Source: Gammaproteobacteria bacterium
Lineage (GTDB): Bacteria > Pseudomonadota > Gammaproteobacteria > GCA-001735895
Length of the DNA: 64,000 nt
Direction of reading: 5' to 3'
Assembly (NCBI GenBank): GCA_030595795.1
Contig: JAUVCH010000001.1
Location: 38,971-102,970, forward strand
The position numbers and the translations under genes are program-made. Shown one piece after another: positions 1 to 7,857 of this stretch. The notes beneath the pieces were generated by a model. The model saw only the letters and a list, made by a program, of their open reading frames with translations. It ran no database searches and was not told the origin of the DNA. Each line of letters starts with the position of its first letter. Positions within the stretch are counted from its first letter, which is position 1.

Positions 1-1202
1 TAAAACCAGGTTCGTGGCAGCAGGATTTTCATCGCGGCGGTACCGGTATAAACCAGTTGCGCGATATCGCCCATGATTATCGCATCGTCGGGTAAAATCT
101 GACGTAGCGCATTGAGCAGGGTAATGTGCTGTCTTTCTACCGACGTATAGTCTTCGAATTGTTGGGCTTTGACTGCTTCGAGCTGCGACAGGATGCTGGC
201 TTTTGCTGTTTCGATACTTCTATCTGCCAGTGCATCGACCAGTTGAGCGCAGGCCGAGCGAGCATCACCCTGTATGGCAATGGTGGCCGGGAAGGCATCA
301 TTAAATCTTGTAGGATCGATATCGATTCGGATAACCTTGCCGTTCACTGGTAGGTCGTAAATGAAACTGTCGGCTTCGGCGAGTTCAGTGCCTATCGCGA
401 GCACGACTTCGGCGCTGGCCAGGTGAGCCTGAATGGCAGGGCTAATGACACCGCCACCGAGGCTTAACGGGTTGGTATCGGCAACAATACCTTTGCCCGC
501 GTTTGAGGCGATAACGCCGACATTCAGTCGCTCGGCGAGCTGTGTTATCTCTTCACTAGCGTGCTGTGCGCCACCGCCCACCATGATCACCGTTTGCCTG
601 GAAGTAGAAAGCAAATCGGCCGCAGCGGCGATGGGTTCCGCCGCCGGGATAGGTAATGCCGGGGTTTGCTGTGGTGCCCAGTTGACGTTAACCGGCATTT
701 CCATTACATCGATTGGAATAGCGATGTGTACCGGGCGCGGGCGTCGTGAACGAAATACGGTAAAGGCTTGCGCGATAAGCTCGGGTATTTCCGATGGGTC
801 GTGAACCATCGTACTGAATGCTGTGATTGGTCGGGTAATCGCGCACAGGTCGGTAGTCTCGTGTAATCGCCCCCAGCCCTTGCCGAGTGACGGGCTGTCG
901 TTTGCGCTCGAAATCACCAGCATCGGAATCGAATCGGCGTAGGCCTGCCCGATGCCGGTGGCGGCGTTGGTAACACCGGGGCCGGTGATAATCGTGCAAA
1001 CGCCTGGATTGCCAGTGACTCTGGCATAGCCATCGGCCATGAAGCTCGCGCCCTGTTCGTTGCGCGGTGTTACCGCTCGCACGTTACTTTTTTCGATGCC
1101 CCGGTAAAGCTCCAGAGTGTGTTCACCTGGTATGCCAAATACAGTGGTTACCCCGTAGGCTTCGAGTAAATGCATTAAGGCTTCGCCACATGATTTGGTC
1201 AT
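1..1202 (-). CDS. ThDP-dependent decarboxylase, 2-ketoarginine decarboxylase-like (partial)
   Basis: Acetolactate synthase-type thiamine diphosphate enzyme. The start is visible and the C-terminus runs off the left edge, leaving about 400 residues. The N-terminal pyrimidine-binding domain has VFGIPGEHTLELYRG, the activating Glu in TPRNEQGASFMADGYAR (about residue 49) and ITGPGVTNAATGIGQAYADS. The central domain (about 190-330) carries VGGGAQHA and VIRIDIDP, and the C-terminal domain begins with GDIAQLVYTG near the edge. The N-terminus resembles what I remember of 5-guanidino-2-oxopentanoate decarboxylases (AruI), which turn 2-ketoarginine into 4-guanidinobutyraldehyde. It diverges from an aminotransferase/amidinotransferase operon and shares two GTGATCAC palindromes with it, which supports a guanidino substrate. 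Acetolactate synthase, benzoylformate decarboxylase or oxalyl-CoA decarboxylase activity cannot be excluded. ATG at 1202-1200. The family is certain, the substrate only inferred. Confidence 0.8.
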   Translation of the reverse strand, partial: MTKSCGEALMHLLEAYGVTTVFGIPGEHTLELYRGIEKSNVRAVTPRNEQGASFMADGYARVTGNPGVCTIITGPGVTNAATGIGQAYADSIPMLVISSANDSPSLGKGWGRLHETTDLCAITRPITAFSTMVHDPSEIPELIAQAFTVFRSRRPRPVHIAIPIDVMEMPVNVNWAPQQTPALPIPAAEPIAAAADLLSTSRQTVIMVGGGAQHASEEITQLAERLNVGVIASNAGKGIVADTNPLSLGGGVISPAIQAHLASAEVVLAIGTELAEADSFIYDLPVNGKVIRIDIDPTRFNDAFPATIAIQGDARSACAQLVDALADRSIETAKASILSQLEAVKAQQFEDYTSVERQHITLLNALRQILPDDAIIMGDIAQLVYTGTAAMKILLPRTWF

Positions 1203-1290
1203 TGTTGCATGGCTCCTGTAATTTTAGCGGACGAGATCGATTATATTTGTAGCCTGAATGCTACTCTGTATTGGCGATACTCGTCAATAT

Positions 1291-1301
1291 CTGTGATCAC
1301 T
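1291..1301. promoter_or_regulatory. GTGATCAC palindromic operator, copy 1
   Basis: TGTGATCACT with core GTGATCAC at 1293-1300, in the divergent region between the ThDP enzyme and the aminotransferase operon. It is one of five intergenic copies of this palindrome, all beside polyamine or guanidino genes. The likely ligand is the GntR-family regulator at 30624-31343 (inference). The half-sites abut, so this is not a CRP site, which has a 6-base spacer. Confidence 0.6.
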
Positions 1302-1368
1302 AATACATTGAACAATAAATTAATAAAACTAAATACTATTGATGGAAATAGTAGGAGGGATTAATATG

Positions 1369-1380
1369 CTGTGATCACAG
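1369..1380. promoter_or_regulatory. GTGATCAC palindromic operator, copy 2
   Basis: CTGTGATCACAG is a perfect 12-base palindrome (core 1371-1378), 34 bases before the ATG of the aminotransferase at 1414. Its core starts 78 bases after that of copy 1, so two dimers could act together on the two divergent promoters. This is the closest site to any start codon in the set and fits a repressor that blocks transcription directly (inference). Confidence 0.65.
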
Positions 1381-1413
1381 AATAATTAAATCATTACCAA
1401 TACAGGATTGCGC

Positions 1414-2499
1414 ATGCCGATTTCACCAAAGGAAGCTCTAGCTGTTGTCGACTATTATATGGTTGGCATTTCAAAACTACCCGGTTTCGACGAGCCAGTA
1501 AAGCTGTCTTCAAACGAGTCGGCGCTTGGCATGAGCCCAGCAGCAGTCGAGGCAGCGCAGCAGGCTATTGCGAATAGCCATCTCTACCCAGAAATCGATA
1601 CCGAAACTCTGGCGCAGGTTATTGCCAGCCGATATGCCCTGGCCCCCGAACGAATGGCCTTCGGCCCTGGTTCGGATGAAATTCTACAGCGCATTGTGAA
1701 TACATTTGCGGGATCTGGTGAAGAGCTGATTCACAGTAAAAACGCTTATATGCAGTTTCCCATATATGCGAAGCTGGCCGGTGCTACACCGGTTGCGGCG
1801 GATGACGACGATTTTCATTACGATGTAGATTCGATCTTAAGCCGTGTCAATTCGAAAACACGCGTTGTACTAATTGCTAACCCCGACAATCCCTCGGGCA
1901 CCCATTTGTCATCGCAGGAAATCCGTCGTTTACACGCCGGTCTGGCCGATAATGTATTGTTAATTGTCGATGCTGCCTACGAAGAATTTGCCTTTGCGGA
2001 CAATTACGAGTCAGCAACCAACCTGGTTCATGAATTTGATAACGTCATAGTGACGCGAACTTTCTCCAAGGTTTATGGTTTGGCCGGGCTACGACTCGGC
2101 TGGTGTTATGGCCCTGCCTGGGCTGTCGATATTCTGACTAAAATCGGGCCATCGTTCCCGGTCAACACAGCGTCGTATGCCGCTGGCATTGCTGCGGTGA
2201 AAGATACTGCCCATGTCGAGCGGGTGTTAGCGCATAACCGGAAGTGGATTGACGAAATGGCCCGACAGTTTTCCGGTTTTGGGCTTAAGGTTTATCCGAG
2301 CCAGACTAATTTTATTCTTGTCGAGTTTCCAGAAGATGGTAATAAAACCGCCCATCAGGCGAATGCTTATTTAAATGGAAACGGGATTATTCCACGCCAA
2401 TTTGCGGTCGACGATTTTAATAATAAACTACGTTTCACTGTTGGTGATGAACGTGGCATGGAGAAAACGATTGACGTCATGCGTCGCTTTATGAAGTAA
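1414..2499 (+). CDS. HisC-like PLP aminotransferase
   Basis: Class I/II fold aminotransferase of about 361 residues, resembling histidinol-phosphate aminotransferase: KLSSNESALG near the N-terminus, the PLP contact motif NPDNPSGT, the Asp/Tyr motif DAAYEEF, and the Schiff-base Lys in TFSKVYGLAGLRLGW. ATG 1414 is chosen over an in-frame TTG at 1408 because CAGG at 1403-1406 is well spaced for the ATG. It is first of three co-directional genes with small gaps (FAD-linked oxidase, amidinotransferase) and lies opposite a ketoarginine decarboxylase-like gene. No other his genes are near, so a catabolic role in making or using a guanidino 2-oxoacid is more likely than histidine synthesis. Substrate unproven. 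Confidence 0.8.
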   Translation: MPISPKEALAVVDYYMVGISKLPGFDEPVKLSSNESALGMSPAAVEAAQQAIANSHLYPEIDTETLAQVIASRYALAPERMAFGPGSDEILQRIVNTFAGSGEELIHSKNAYMQFPIYAKLAGATPVAADDDDFHYDVDSILSRVNSKTRVVLIANPDNPSGTHLSSQEIRRLHAGLADNVLLIVDAAYEEFAFADNYESATNLVHEFDNVIVTRTFSKVYGLAGLRLGWCYGPAWAVDILTKIGPSFPVNTASYAAGIAAVKDTAHVERVLAHNRKWIDEMARQFSGFGLKVYPSQTNFILVEFPEDGNKTAHQANAYLNGNGIIPRQFAVDDFNNKLRFTVGDERGMEKTIDVMRRFMK

Positions 2500-2531
2500 T
2501 TGCGGTACTCGATTGCAATGGATACAGTTCT

Positions 2532-3920
2532 ATGTCAACACTGGTAAGCCAGCTGACCGAAGTGGTCGGCGATGCTGGAATCCTCACGGGTAAGGCGCTG
2601 GCAGGGCGTAGCGCCGGAATCTGGTCGGGCGAGGCATTAAAAGCACTGGCGCTAGTACGTCCGAAATCAACTGAAGAAGTCTCAGCCGTTTTGAAAATCT
2701 GTCATCAGGCCAGGCAGAGCGTTATCCCAGCTGGTGGCATGACCGGGCTGGTCGGTGGCCATGAATCCGGCGATACTGATATCGTATTATCGCTTGAACG
2801 AATGAACAGTATAGAAAGCTGCGATCCGCGCTCGCGTACCATGGTGGTTGAGGCGGGTACGATACTGCAGACGATTCAGGAAAAAGCCAGTGACGCGGGG
2901 TTAATGTTTCCGCTAGACCTGGGAGCCAGAGCTTCTTGTACCATCGGCGGCAATATCGCAACCAATGCCGGCGGTGTACGCGTATTGCGCTATGGCATGA
3001 CACGCGACCTGGTGCTTGGTCTCGAAGTAGTACTCGCCGACGGTACTGTGGTTTCCTCAATGTTCGACATGCTAAAAAACAATACTGGCTACGATTTGAA
3101 ACAGTGGTTTGTCGGTTCCGAAGGGACCCTCGGTGTGGTCACTCGCGCGGTACTTCGTCTCTATGAAGCGCCTATTGCAACCGAGACAGCCTTACTTGCA
3201 GTGCCCTCCTGGGAAGACGTAATGGGTTTACTGCGCCATTTTGACGGTGTATTGGCTGGTGGATTAGTCGCTTTCGAAGTACTGTGGCGAAATCACTACG
3301 AGCTGAATACCGGGCCTTATTCTGAGCTTGAACCGCCGCTATCTGAGTCCGCCCCCTATTATGTTTTAATCGATGTCTTTATTTCAGACGCGAAGCAAGG
3401 CAGGGAAAATCTGGAAGCTCTGTTAATGCAATGTCTGGAAGAAAATAAAATTGTCGATGGCGCACTCGCAAGTTCTGAAACCGAGCGCTTAAAGTTCTGG
3501 CAAATACGCGAAAACTTTGAACCGGAACAAAACAAATTCGATACCATTTGTGGCTACGACGTGAGCCTGCCGATAGAGGCCATGGAGAAATATGTCGAAG
3601 CGGTAGAAACCAATCTTATCAGCCAGTTCCCCGATGCTGAATTATACGCCTACGGACACATCGGCGATGGTAATTTACATTTTTCAATTTACCCCGGTGT
3701 TGCGAAAGACTTCGATGTCGTGAATAAAATTATCTACGGCCCGCTAAAAGATTTGAACGGATCGGTATCCGCCGAACATGGTATTGGTTTGGAAAAGAAA
3801 GCTTATCTGAGCCTGACTCGAAGTGAGACCGAAATTGATTTAATGCGGCGTATGAAAATGATGATGGATCCGAATGGAATTTTGAATCCCGGGAAATTGT
3901 TTGATCTGGTTGAGGATTAA
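2532..3920 (+). CDS. FAD-linked D-2-hydroxyacid dehydrogenase (GlcD/DLD family)
   Basis: A 462-residue flavoprotein of the PCMH/vanillyl-alcohol oxidase superfamily. The FAD-binding part (about 40-220) has ALVRPKSTEEVSAVLKIC, PAGGMTGLVGG, GGNIATNAGGVRVLRYG and FVGSEGTLGVVT. The C-terminal part ends with the family signature SAEHGIGLEKK and MDPNGILNPGKLF. Such enzymes oxidise D-lactate, glycolate or D-2-hydroxyglutarate to 2-oxoacids and pass electrons to quinone, ETF or cytochrome. It is 32 bases downstream of the aminotransferase and 45 bases upstream of the amidinotransferase. A plausible job is interconverting the 2-hydroxy and 2-oxo forms of a guanidino acid (inference). The cytochrome gene downstream is more likely an independent unit than its partner. 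Confidence 0.82.
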   Translation: MSTLVSQLTEVVGDAGILTGKALAGRSAGIWSGEALKALALVRPKSTEEVSAVLKICHQARQSVIPAGGMTGLVGGHESGDTDIVLSLERMNSIESCDPRSRTMVVEAGTILQTIQEKASDAGLMFPLDLGARASCTIGGNIATNAGGVRVLRYGMTRDLVLGLEVVLADGTVVSSMFDMLKNNTGYDLKQWFVGSEGTLGVVTRAVLRLYEAPIATETALLAVPSWEDVMGLLRHFDGVLAGGLVAFEVLWRNHYELNTGPYSELEPPLSESAPYYVLIDVFISDAKQGRENLEALLMQCLEENKIVDGALASSETERLKFWQIRENFEPEQNKFDTICGYDVSLPIEAMEKYVEAVETNLISQFPDAELYAYGHIGDGNLHFSIYPGVAKDFDVVNKIIYGPLKDLNGSVSAEHGIGLEKKAYLSLTRSETEIDLMRRMKMMMDPNGILNPGKLFDLVED

Positions 3921-3965
3921 TATAGGTTAATCAATATTATACAAAGTGATAGAGGGCGATTTAAA

Positions 3966-4856
3966 ATGAATGAGTCGAACAACGATGATGCAGTTCAATG
4001 TGATATCAGGGCACAAACTGGCGTGTTAACCGATGTCCTGTTAGGGAAACCCGATCATTTTCGCTGGGTGCCACTTAATTCGATTTCTGCTGTCAATCAA
4101 GCAAATCAGGAGCAGTTGGGTTATCGCTTTGATAAAGAAAAAGCCATGCGACAACACCAGCATATGGTCGAAGTCTACGAAGCTAACGGGGTTTCCTGCC
4201 ATTTTGTGGAAGCCGATGAGGGCCTCCCCAGCAGTGTCTTTACCCGTGATTCCAGTTTTATGACACCCTGGGGCGCGGTTATCACCAGCATACAGACTCC
4301 GCCACGACGGCAAGACTATTCTGTCGTCTCCGAGTTTTATCACAATGCCGGAATCCCCATCTGGAAATGGGTGACTGCCGATCACTTCGAGGGTGGAGAC
4401 TTCGTCATCATCAAACCGGGCGTCGCTTTACTGGGTTGGGCAGGTGACCGATCTACTCAGGTTGGCGCCGAACAGGTTGCTAGCTGGTTGGAGGGCAAGG
4501 GTTGGGAGGCTTTTGTCGTTCCGATCCCACCGCAGTTTGTCCATATGGATGCGGTAGTGGTAATGCTGGAAGAAAATCTGGCTCTGGTATGCGAAGACGC
4601 TTTGCCGTCTTACGCAATCGACTGGCTCGACCAGCATCATATCGAACGGATTGTTGTACCCTATGCGGACTGCGTGAAGCTCGGTGGCAATGTCGTAAGC
4701 CTGGGTGACATGCGGGTATTATCCATGAGCCACAATGTAAATATTAATGCGCGTCTGAAAGCGGAAGGCTTTGAAGTTACCGCAGTTGACTACGACATGT
4801 TCGCGATCGGTGGCGGTGGTGTTCACTGCTCCTGCCACGAACTCAGACGAGAGTAA
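3966..4856 (+). CDS. Amidinotransferase/dimethylargininase-family enzyme, paralogue 1
   Basis: A 296-residue member of the guanidino-modifying superfamily that includes arginine deiminase, DDAH and arginine:glycine amidinotransferase. Visible catalytic elements are FTRDSS (Asp about 95), FEGGD (141-145), the His of FVHMD (about 193) and a C-terminal IGGGGVHCSC, where Cys 288 aligns with the nucleophile that forms a covalent amidino-thioester. Family enzymes either hydrolyse a guanidino group or transfer its amidino group to an amine. No signal peptide, so cytoplasmic. It is last in a three-gene operon; a second paralogue at 13858 shares the regulatory palindrome. The sequence alone does not say whether the product is citrulline-like, ornithine-like or a transferred amidine. 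Confidence 0.8.
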   Translation: MNESNNDDAVQCDIRAQTGVLTDVLLGKPDHFRWVPLNSISAVNQANQEQLGYRFDKEKAMRQHQHMVEVYEANGVSCHFVEADEGLPSSVFTRDSSFMTPWGAVITSIQTPPRRQDYSVVSEFYHNAGIPIWKWVTADHFEGGDFVIIKPGVALLGWAGDRSTQVGAEQVASWLEGKGWEAFVVPIPPQFVHMDAVVVMLEENLALVCEDALPSYAIDWLDQHHIERIVVPYADCVKLGGNVVSLGDMRVLSMSHNVNINARLKAEGFEVTAVDYDMFAIGGGGVHCSCHELRRE

Positions 4857-4991
4857 AAAGGCAGCGTGGATTATCCAGATTTTTGCCTACGGTAAGAAAT
4901 TTTTGCGATATAGTTCAAATTCAAGGATAATTCCCACGATTTTTTCTGCCCGTCTATAGTTAAGACTAATCAATATTTCTGGAGATCTCGA

Positions 4992-5474
4992 GTGAGTTCA
5001 GCACAAGACGACACATTTTCGCCGCGCAACCTGGCAGTTTTAGGTGGTTTGCTATTTTTTGCTTTATTCCTGGGTGAAGCGGTATTTCCACGTCAGGGCG
5101 GTATTTTTAGCGATTCCATAGATCCCAGCATGAGTATTGGCAGCATGGACGATATCGCTATGCGAATTAGACCGGTAGTAATGCTGGACGATATCCTCGC
5201 CAACGCCAGTAGTAGTTCGGCCGGTGGCGGTGAAAAATCACCGAAGCAATTATACGAAGGCGCCTGTCTGGCCTGTCACGCTTCTGGTGTGGCTGGAGCG
5301 CCCAAGCTTGGCGATAGTGCTGCCTGGGAATCACGACTGGCTAACGGTATCGACGGTATAACCACTTCAGCCATTAATGGTAAGGGTGCTATGCCACCGA
5401 ACGGCGGTTCGGCTTACAGCGCGGATCAGATTCGTGCCGTGGTTGAATATATGTTGGCCGAGTCTGGTTTGTAA
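4992..5474 (+). CDS. Membrane-anchored cytochrome c5-type protein
   Basis: A 160-residue c-type cytochrome. An N-terminal hydrophobic helix (about 13-31, AVLGGLLFFALFLGEAVF) anchors it, followed by a linker and a haem domain with CLACH (about 93-97) and a Met ligand probably in GKGAMPPNGG. It probably carries electrons in the periplasm between the bc1 complex or dehydrogenases and terminal oxidases. The start is GTG at 4992, chosen for GGAG at 4981-4984 and because it gives a complete anchor. A strong hairpin follows. Cytochrome c5 genes near comM/ubiK/glnK are common in Pseudomonas-like genomes, so it is probably not part of the guanidino operon upstream. Confidence 0.82.
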   Translation: MSSAQDDTFSPRNLAVLGGLLFFALFLGEAVFPRQGGIFSDSIDPSMSIGSMDDIAMRIRPVVMLDDILANASSSSAGGGEKSPKQLYEGACLACHASGVAGAPKLGDSAAWESRLANGIDGITTSAINGKGAMPPNGGSAYSADQIRAVVEYMLAESGL

Positions 5475-5499
5475 AACTCTCGCGATAATCAGGTTAAAG

Positions 5500-5524
5500 A
5501 AGCGGAGCTTGCTCCGCTTTTTTA
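5500..5524. terminator. Bidirectional intrinsic terminator between cytochrome c5 and comM
   Basis: Inverted repeat AAGCGGAG/CTCCGCTT (5500-5507 and 5512-5519) with a 4-base loop, followed by TTTT on the plus strand. It lies between two converging genes and can serve both. Confidence 0.8.
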
Positions 5525-7027
5525 TTGCCAGCGTCTTTCCTGTTTCCGATAGGTGATCGCTTCGGCTATATGGGCCTGGGTAATGTTTTCGATATCGGCC
5601 ATATCGGCTATGGTGCGCGCCAGTTTTAGTAGTTTGTGGTAAGACCTGGCGGTAAGTTTGAGCTTATCGATAGATTTCATCAGCAATTGTTCACAGGCAT
5701 CATCCAGTCGACAAAATTTTTCGATTTGTTTATTGCTGAGTTGGCCATTCAGACAACCCTGCCGAGAGAGCTGATGTACTCGCGCACTTGCCACTCGCTC
5801 GCGGACTTCCGCGCTGGATTCACGTTTACGCGGGTCTCGTCCCAGTAACTCTTCTTTCTCCAGCCGTGGTAATTCAATTTGAATATCGATGCGATCCATT
5901 AATGGCGCCGACAATTTATTACGATAGCGATTGAGTTGTTCTGGGCTGCAATGACAGCTGAGTATCGAATCGCAGCCGCTGGGACAGGGATTCATCGCTG
6001 CAACGAGCTGGAACTCGGCTGGGAATTCGGCCTGCCGCGCGGCGCGCGAGATGTGTATTTTCCCGGTTTCCAGCGGCTCTCGGAGTACTTCGATGGATTT
6101 GCGGTCGAATTCGGTGAGTTCGTCGAGGAATAACACGCCATGGTGCGCGAGTGAAATTTCACCGGGTTTCGGATTGCTACCGCCGCCGACCAGGGCGACT
6201 CCTGAGACGGTGTGGTGCGGTGACTGGAAGGGTCGTTGCAACCAGTTTTTGGCGGTAACCGGTTTATGACAGATCGAACGGATGCTGGCACTGCTCATGG
6301 CTTCGGATTCGGTCATCAGTGGCAATATCGTATTCAACCGCTGTGCGAGCATGCTTTTGCCGGTGCCGGGAGGCCCCATCATAATAATATGATGCGAGCC
6401 AGCGGCGGCGATTTCGAGCGCTCGCCGGGCCTGGTGCTGTCCGTAGACATCCTCAAGGTCGAGTTCAAAGACGGTTTCTACTGGCATGTCGATGTCTTCA
6501 AGGCCGGGTAATGCCGTGCCGCCATTTAAACTGGAACAGACTTCTACCAGCGACTGAGCGGTGTAAATCGGTAAGTCTTTCACCAGCCGTGCTTCGAGAT
6601 GATTGTCTAAGGGTATGATGACCTGTTTCTGTGCGCGCTTACTGGCGATTAATGCGGGTAGCAGGCCAGCAACGGCACGACATTCTCCACTGAGCGCAAG
6701 CTCGCCGTAGCAGTCGAATTGATCTAGCGTGGCCGGGTTGATCTGTTCTGAAGCGGCAAGGATGCCTAGCGCGATAGCGAGGTCGTAACGGCCGCCTTCC
6801 TTGGGTAAATCGGCGGGTGCCAGGTTAACGGTAATTCTGCGCGATGGAAATTCAAAACCCGAATTAATGATCGCCGAGCGCACTCGGTCGCGGGCTTCGC
6901 GTACTGCAGCTTCCGGTAGGCCGACGATGGTAAAGGCAGGCAAACCGTTTGATATATGCACTTCGACACTAACTTCGGGGGCTTGAATACCTTCCTGTGC
7001 GCGAGTGGTGAGTTGGGTGAGTGACAT
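5522..7027 (-). CDS. comM: YifB/ComM family AAA+ ATPase
   Basis: Magnesium-chelatase-like AAA+ protein of about 501 residues. The N-terminal ChlI-type domain (ISNGLPAFTIVGLPEAAVREARDRV) is followed by a Walker A motif MMGPPGTGKSMLAQRL, Walker B around LFLDELTEF, and a C-terminal domain with DRIDIQIELPRL. ComM is a hexameric helicase that promotes branch migration during natural transformation in gammaproteobacteria. ATG 7027 (MSLTQLTTRAQ) is chosen because AAGGAA precedes it and this is the usual family start; the longer reading frame adds unlike residues. It sits 25 bases after ubiK on the same strand, a pairing common in the class. The presence of pilT and pilU at the right end is consistent with pilus-linked DNA uptake. 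Confidence 0.93.
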   Translation of the reverse strand: MSLTQLTTRAQEGIQAPEVSVEVHISNGLPAFTIVGLPEAAVREARDRVRSAIINSGFEFPSRRITVNLAPADLPKEGGRYDLAIALGILAASEQINPATLDQFDCYGELALSGECRAVAGLLPALIASKRAQKQVIIPLDNHLEARLVKDLPIYTAQSLVEVCSSLNGGTALPGLEDIDMPVETVFELDLEDVYGQHQARRALEIAAAGSHHIIMMGPPGTGKSMLAQRLNTILPLMTESEAMSSASIRSICHKPVTAKNWLQRPFQSPHHTVSGVALVGGGSNPKPGEISLAHHGVLFLDELTEFDRKSIEVLREPLETGKIHISRAARQAEFPAEFQLVAAMNPCPSGCDSILSCHCSPEQLNRYRNKLSAPLMDRIDIQIELPRLEKEELLGRDPRKRESSAEVRERVASARVHQLSRQGCLNGQLSNKQIEKFCRLDDACEQLLMKSIDKLKLTARSYHKLLKLARTIADMADIENITQAHIAEAITYRKQERRWQ

Positions 7028-7052
7028 GGATTCCTTTCCGTTTAGTTTGAAG

Positions 7053-7301
7053 CTACTGGTCGAGCTTCTGTTCCATTTCGTCAAGCCGAGCTTCGAGTGT
7101 TTCTAGCTTCGCTCGCGTTCTCTGTAAAACCCTGGTCTGGATATCGAACTCCTCGCGACTGACAAATTCCAGTTCGCTTAATTGCTGTTGTAGCAGTGTT
7201 TTCAACTGCGTGTCGAAGTCTGATTTCACCTGCTGTAACTGTGGCGGCAGCAATTGATAGATGCGCTCAGAGAGTCGATTAATAGTCTGATTGTCCAGCA
7301 T
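7053..7301 (-). CDS. ubiK: UbiK ubiquinone biosynthesis accessory factor (BMFP family)
   Basis: An 82-residue protein of the YqiC/UbiK family. It starts MLDNQTINRLSERI and is dominated by amphipathic helix and coiled coil, ending ARLDEMEQKLDQ, the typical shape of a membrane-fusogenic trimeric protein. UbiK binds UbiJ and lipids and supports aerobic ubiquinone synthesis. It is upstream of comM on the same strand and divergent from glnK, an arrangement seen widely in gammaproteobacteria. Length is normal. Confidence 0.88.
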   Translation of the reverse strand: MLDNQTINRLSERIYQLLPPQLQQVKSDFDTQLKTLLQQQLSELEFVSREEFDIQTRVLQRTRAKLETLEARLDEMEQKLDQ

Positions 7302-7337
7302 TATTGCGCCCTATATCGGTGCATTGATTCGGATTTA

Positions 7338-7354
7338 AGCACCATTACAGTGCA
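7338..7354. promoter_or_regulatory. Candidate NtrC-binding site upstream of glnK
   Basis: AGCACCATTACAGTGCA compared with the NtrC consensus TGCACC-N5-GGTGCA matches 10 of 12 defined positions. It is about 155-170 bases before the glnK start, a normal enhancer distance. I could not find a convincing sigma-54 -24/-12 element between it and glnK, so this is a site prediction only. Confidence 0.5.
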
Positions 7355-7508
7355 AAAGTGGTCGGATTAACCCCTATGTTAACGCCAAATTGCGTCTATT
7401 CCCAGCTTTCTGCTTAAGTGTTGCCAATCGTGATCTCGATGTTCTGCCAGCTTTGGTTGAACAGCCGATGATCATTTTTATTTTTTAGCAACTTTGTAGG
7501 AGTGAATG

Positions 7509-7847
7509 ATGAAAATGGTGACTGCCATTATTAAGCCTTTCAAGCTTGATGATGTTCGCGAGGCTCTCTCAGAAATTGGGGTACAGGGTCTAACGGTATC
7601 AGAAGTTAAAGGTTTTGGTCGACAAAAAGGGCATACCGAACTTTATCGGGGCGCAGAGTACACGGTAGATTTTCTACCGAAAACCAAACTCGAGCTTGCG
7701 ATTGATGATGATCTACTCGATGTGACTATCGAGGCGATTACTGCGACTGCTAATACCGGGAAAATCGGTGACGGCAAAATTTTTATTACCAATCTCGAAC
7801 AGGCTGTCCGTATCCGTACGGGTGATTCTGGTTCTCAGGCGCTATAG
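7509..7847 (+). CDS. glnK: PII nitrogen regulatory protein GlnK
   Basis: A 112-residue PII protein. It begins MKMVTAIIKPFKLDDVREAL and has the T-loop GHTELYRGAEYTVDFLPK, with the uridylylated Tyr of the ELYRGAEY motif, then TGKIGDGKIFI, the ATP/2-oxoglutarate-binding B-loop. PII trimers sense 2-oxoglutarate and energy charge and, in the GlnK form, block AmtB when nitrogen is plentiful. Two adjacent ATGs exist (7506 and 7509). The second is 6 bases after AGGAG (7498-7502) and matches the usual family N-terminus. amtB starts 10 bases downstream, the standard glnK-amtB pair, and a likely NtrC site lies upstream. Confidence 0.95.
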   Translation: MKMVTAIIKPFKLDDVREALSEIGVQGLTVSEVKGFGRQKGHTELYRGAEYTVDFLPKTKLELAIDDDLLDVTIEAITATANTGKIGDGKIFITNLEQAVRIRTGDSGSQAL

Positions 7848-7857
7848 GGGGCGAATC

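Noticed and set aside
688..999. Open frame of 103 codons on the minus strand
   Set aside because: It is a shadow of the partial ThDP enzyme, which is read in another frame on the same strand and has full family motifs.
1369..1380. TGTGATCACA read as a CRP/FNR-type site
   Set aside because: CRP half-sites TGTGA and TCACA need a 6-base spacer; here they abut. A GntR-type palindrome fits better.
4992..5474. Cytochrome c5 as a partner of the D-2-hydroxyacid dehydrogenase upstream
   Set aside because: A 135-base gap, its own ribosome site and the conserved neighbourhood with comM/ubiK suggest an independent housekeeping gene.
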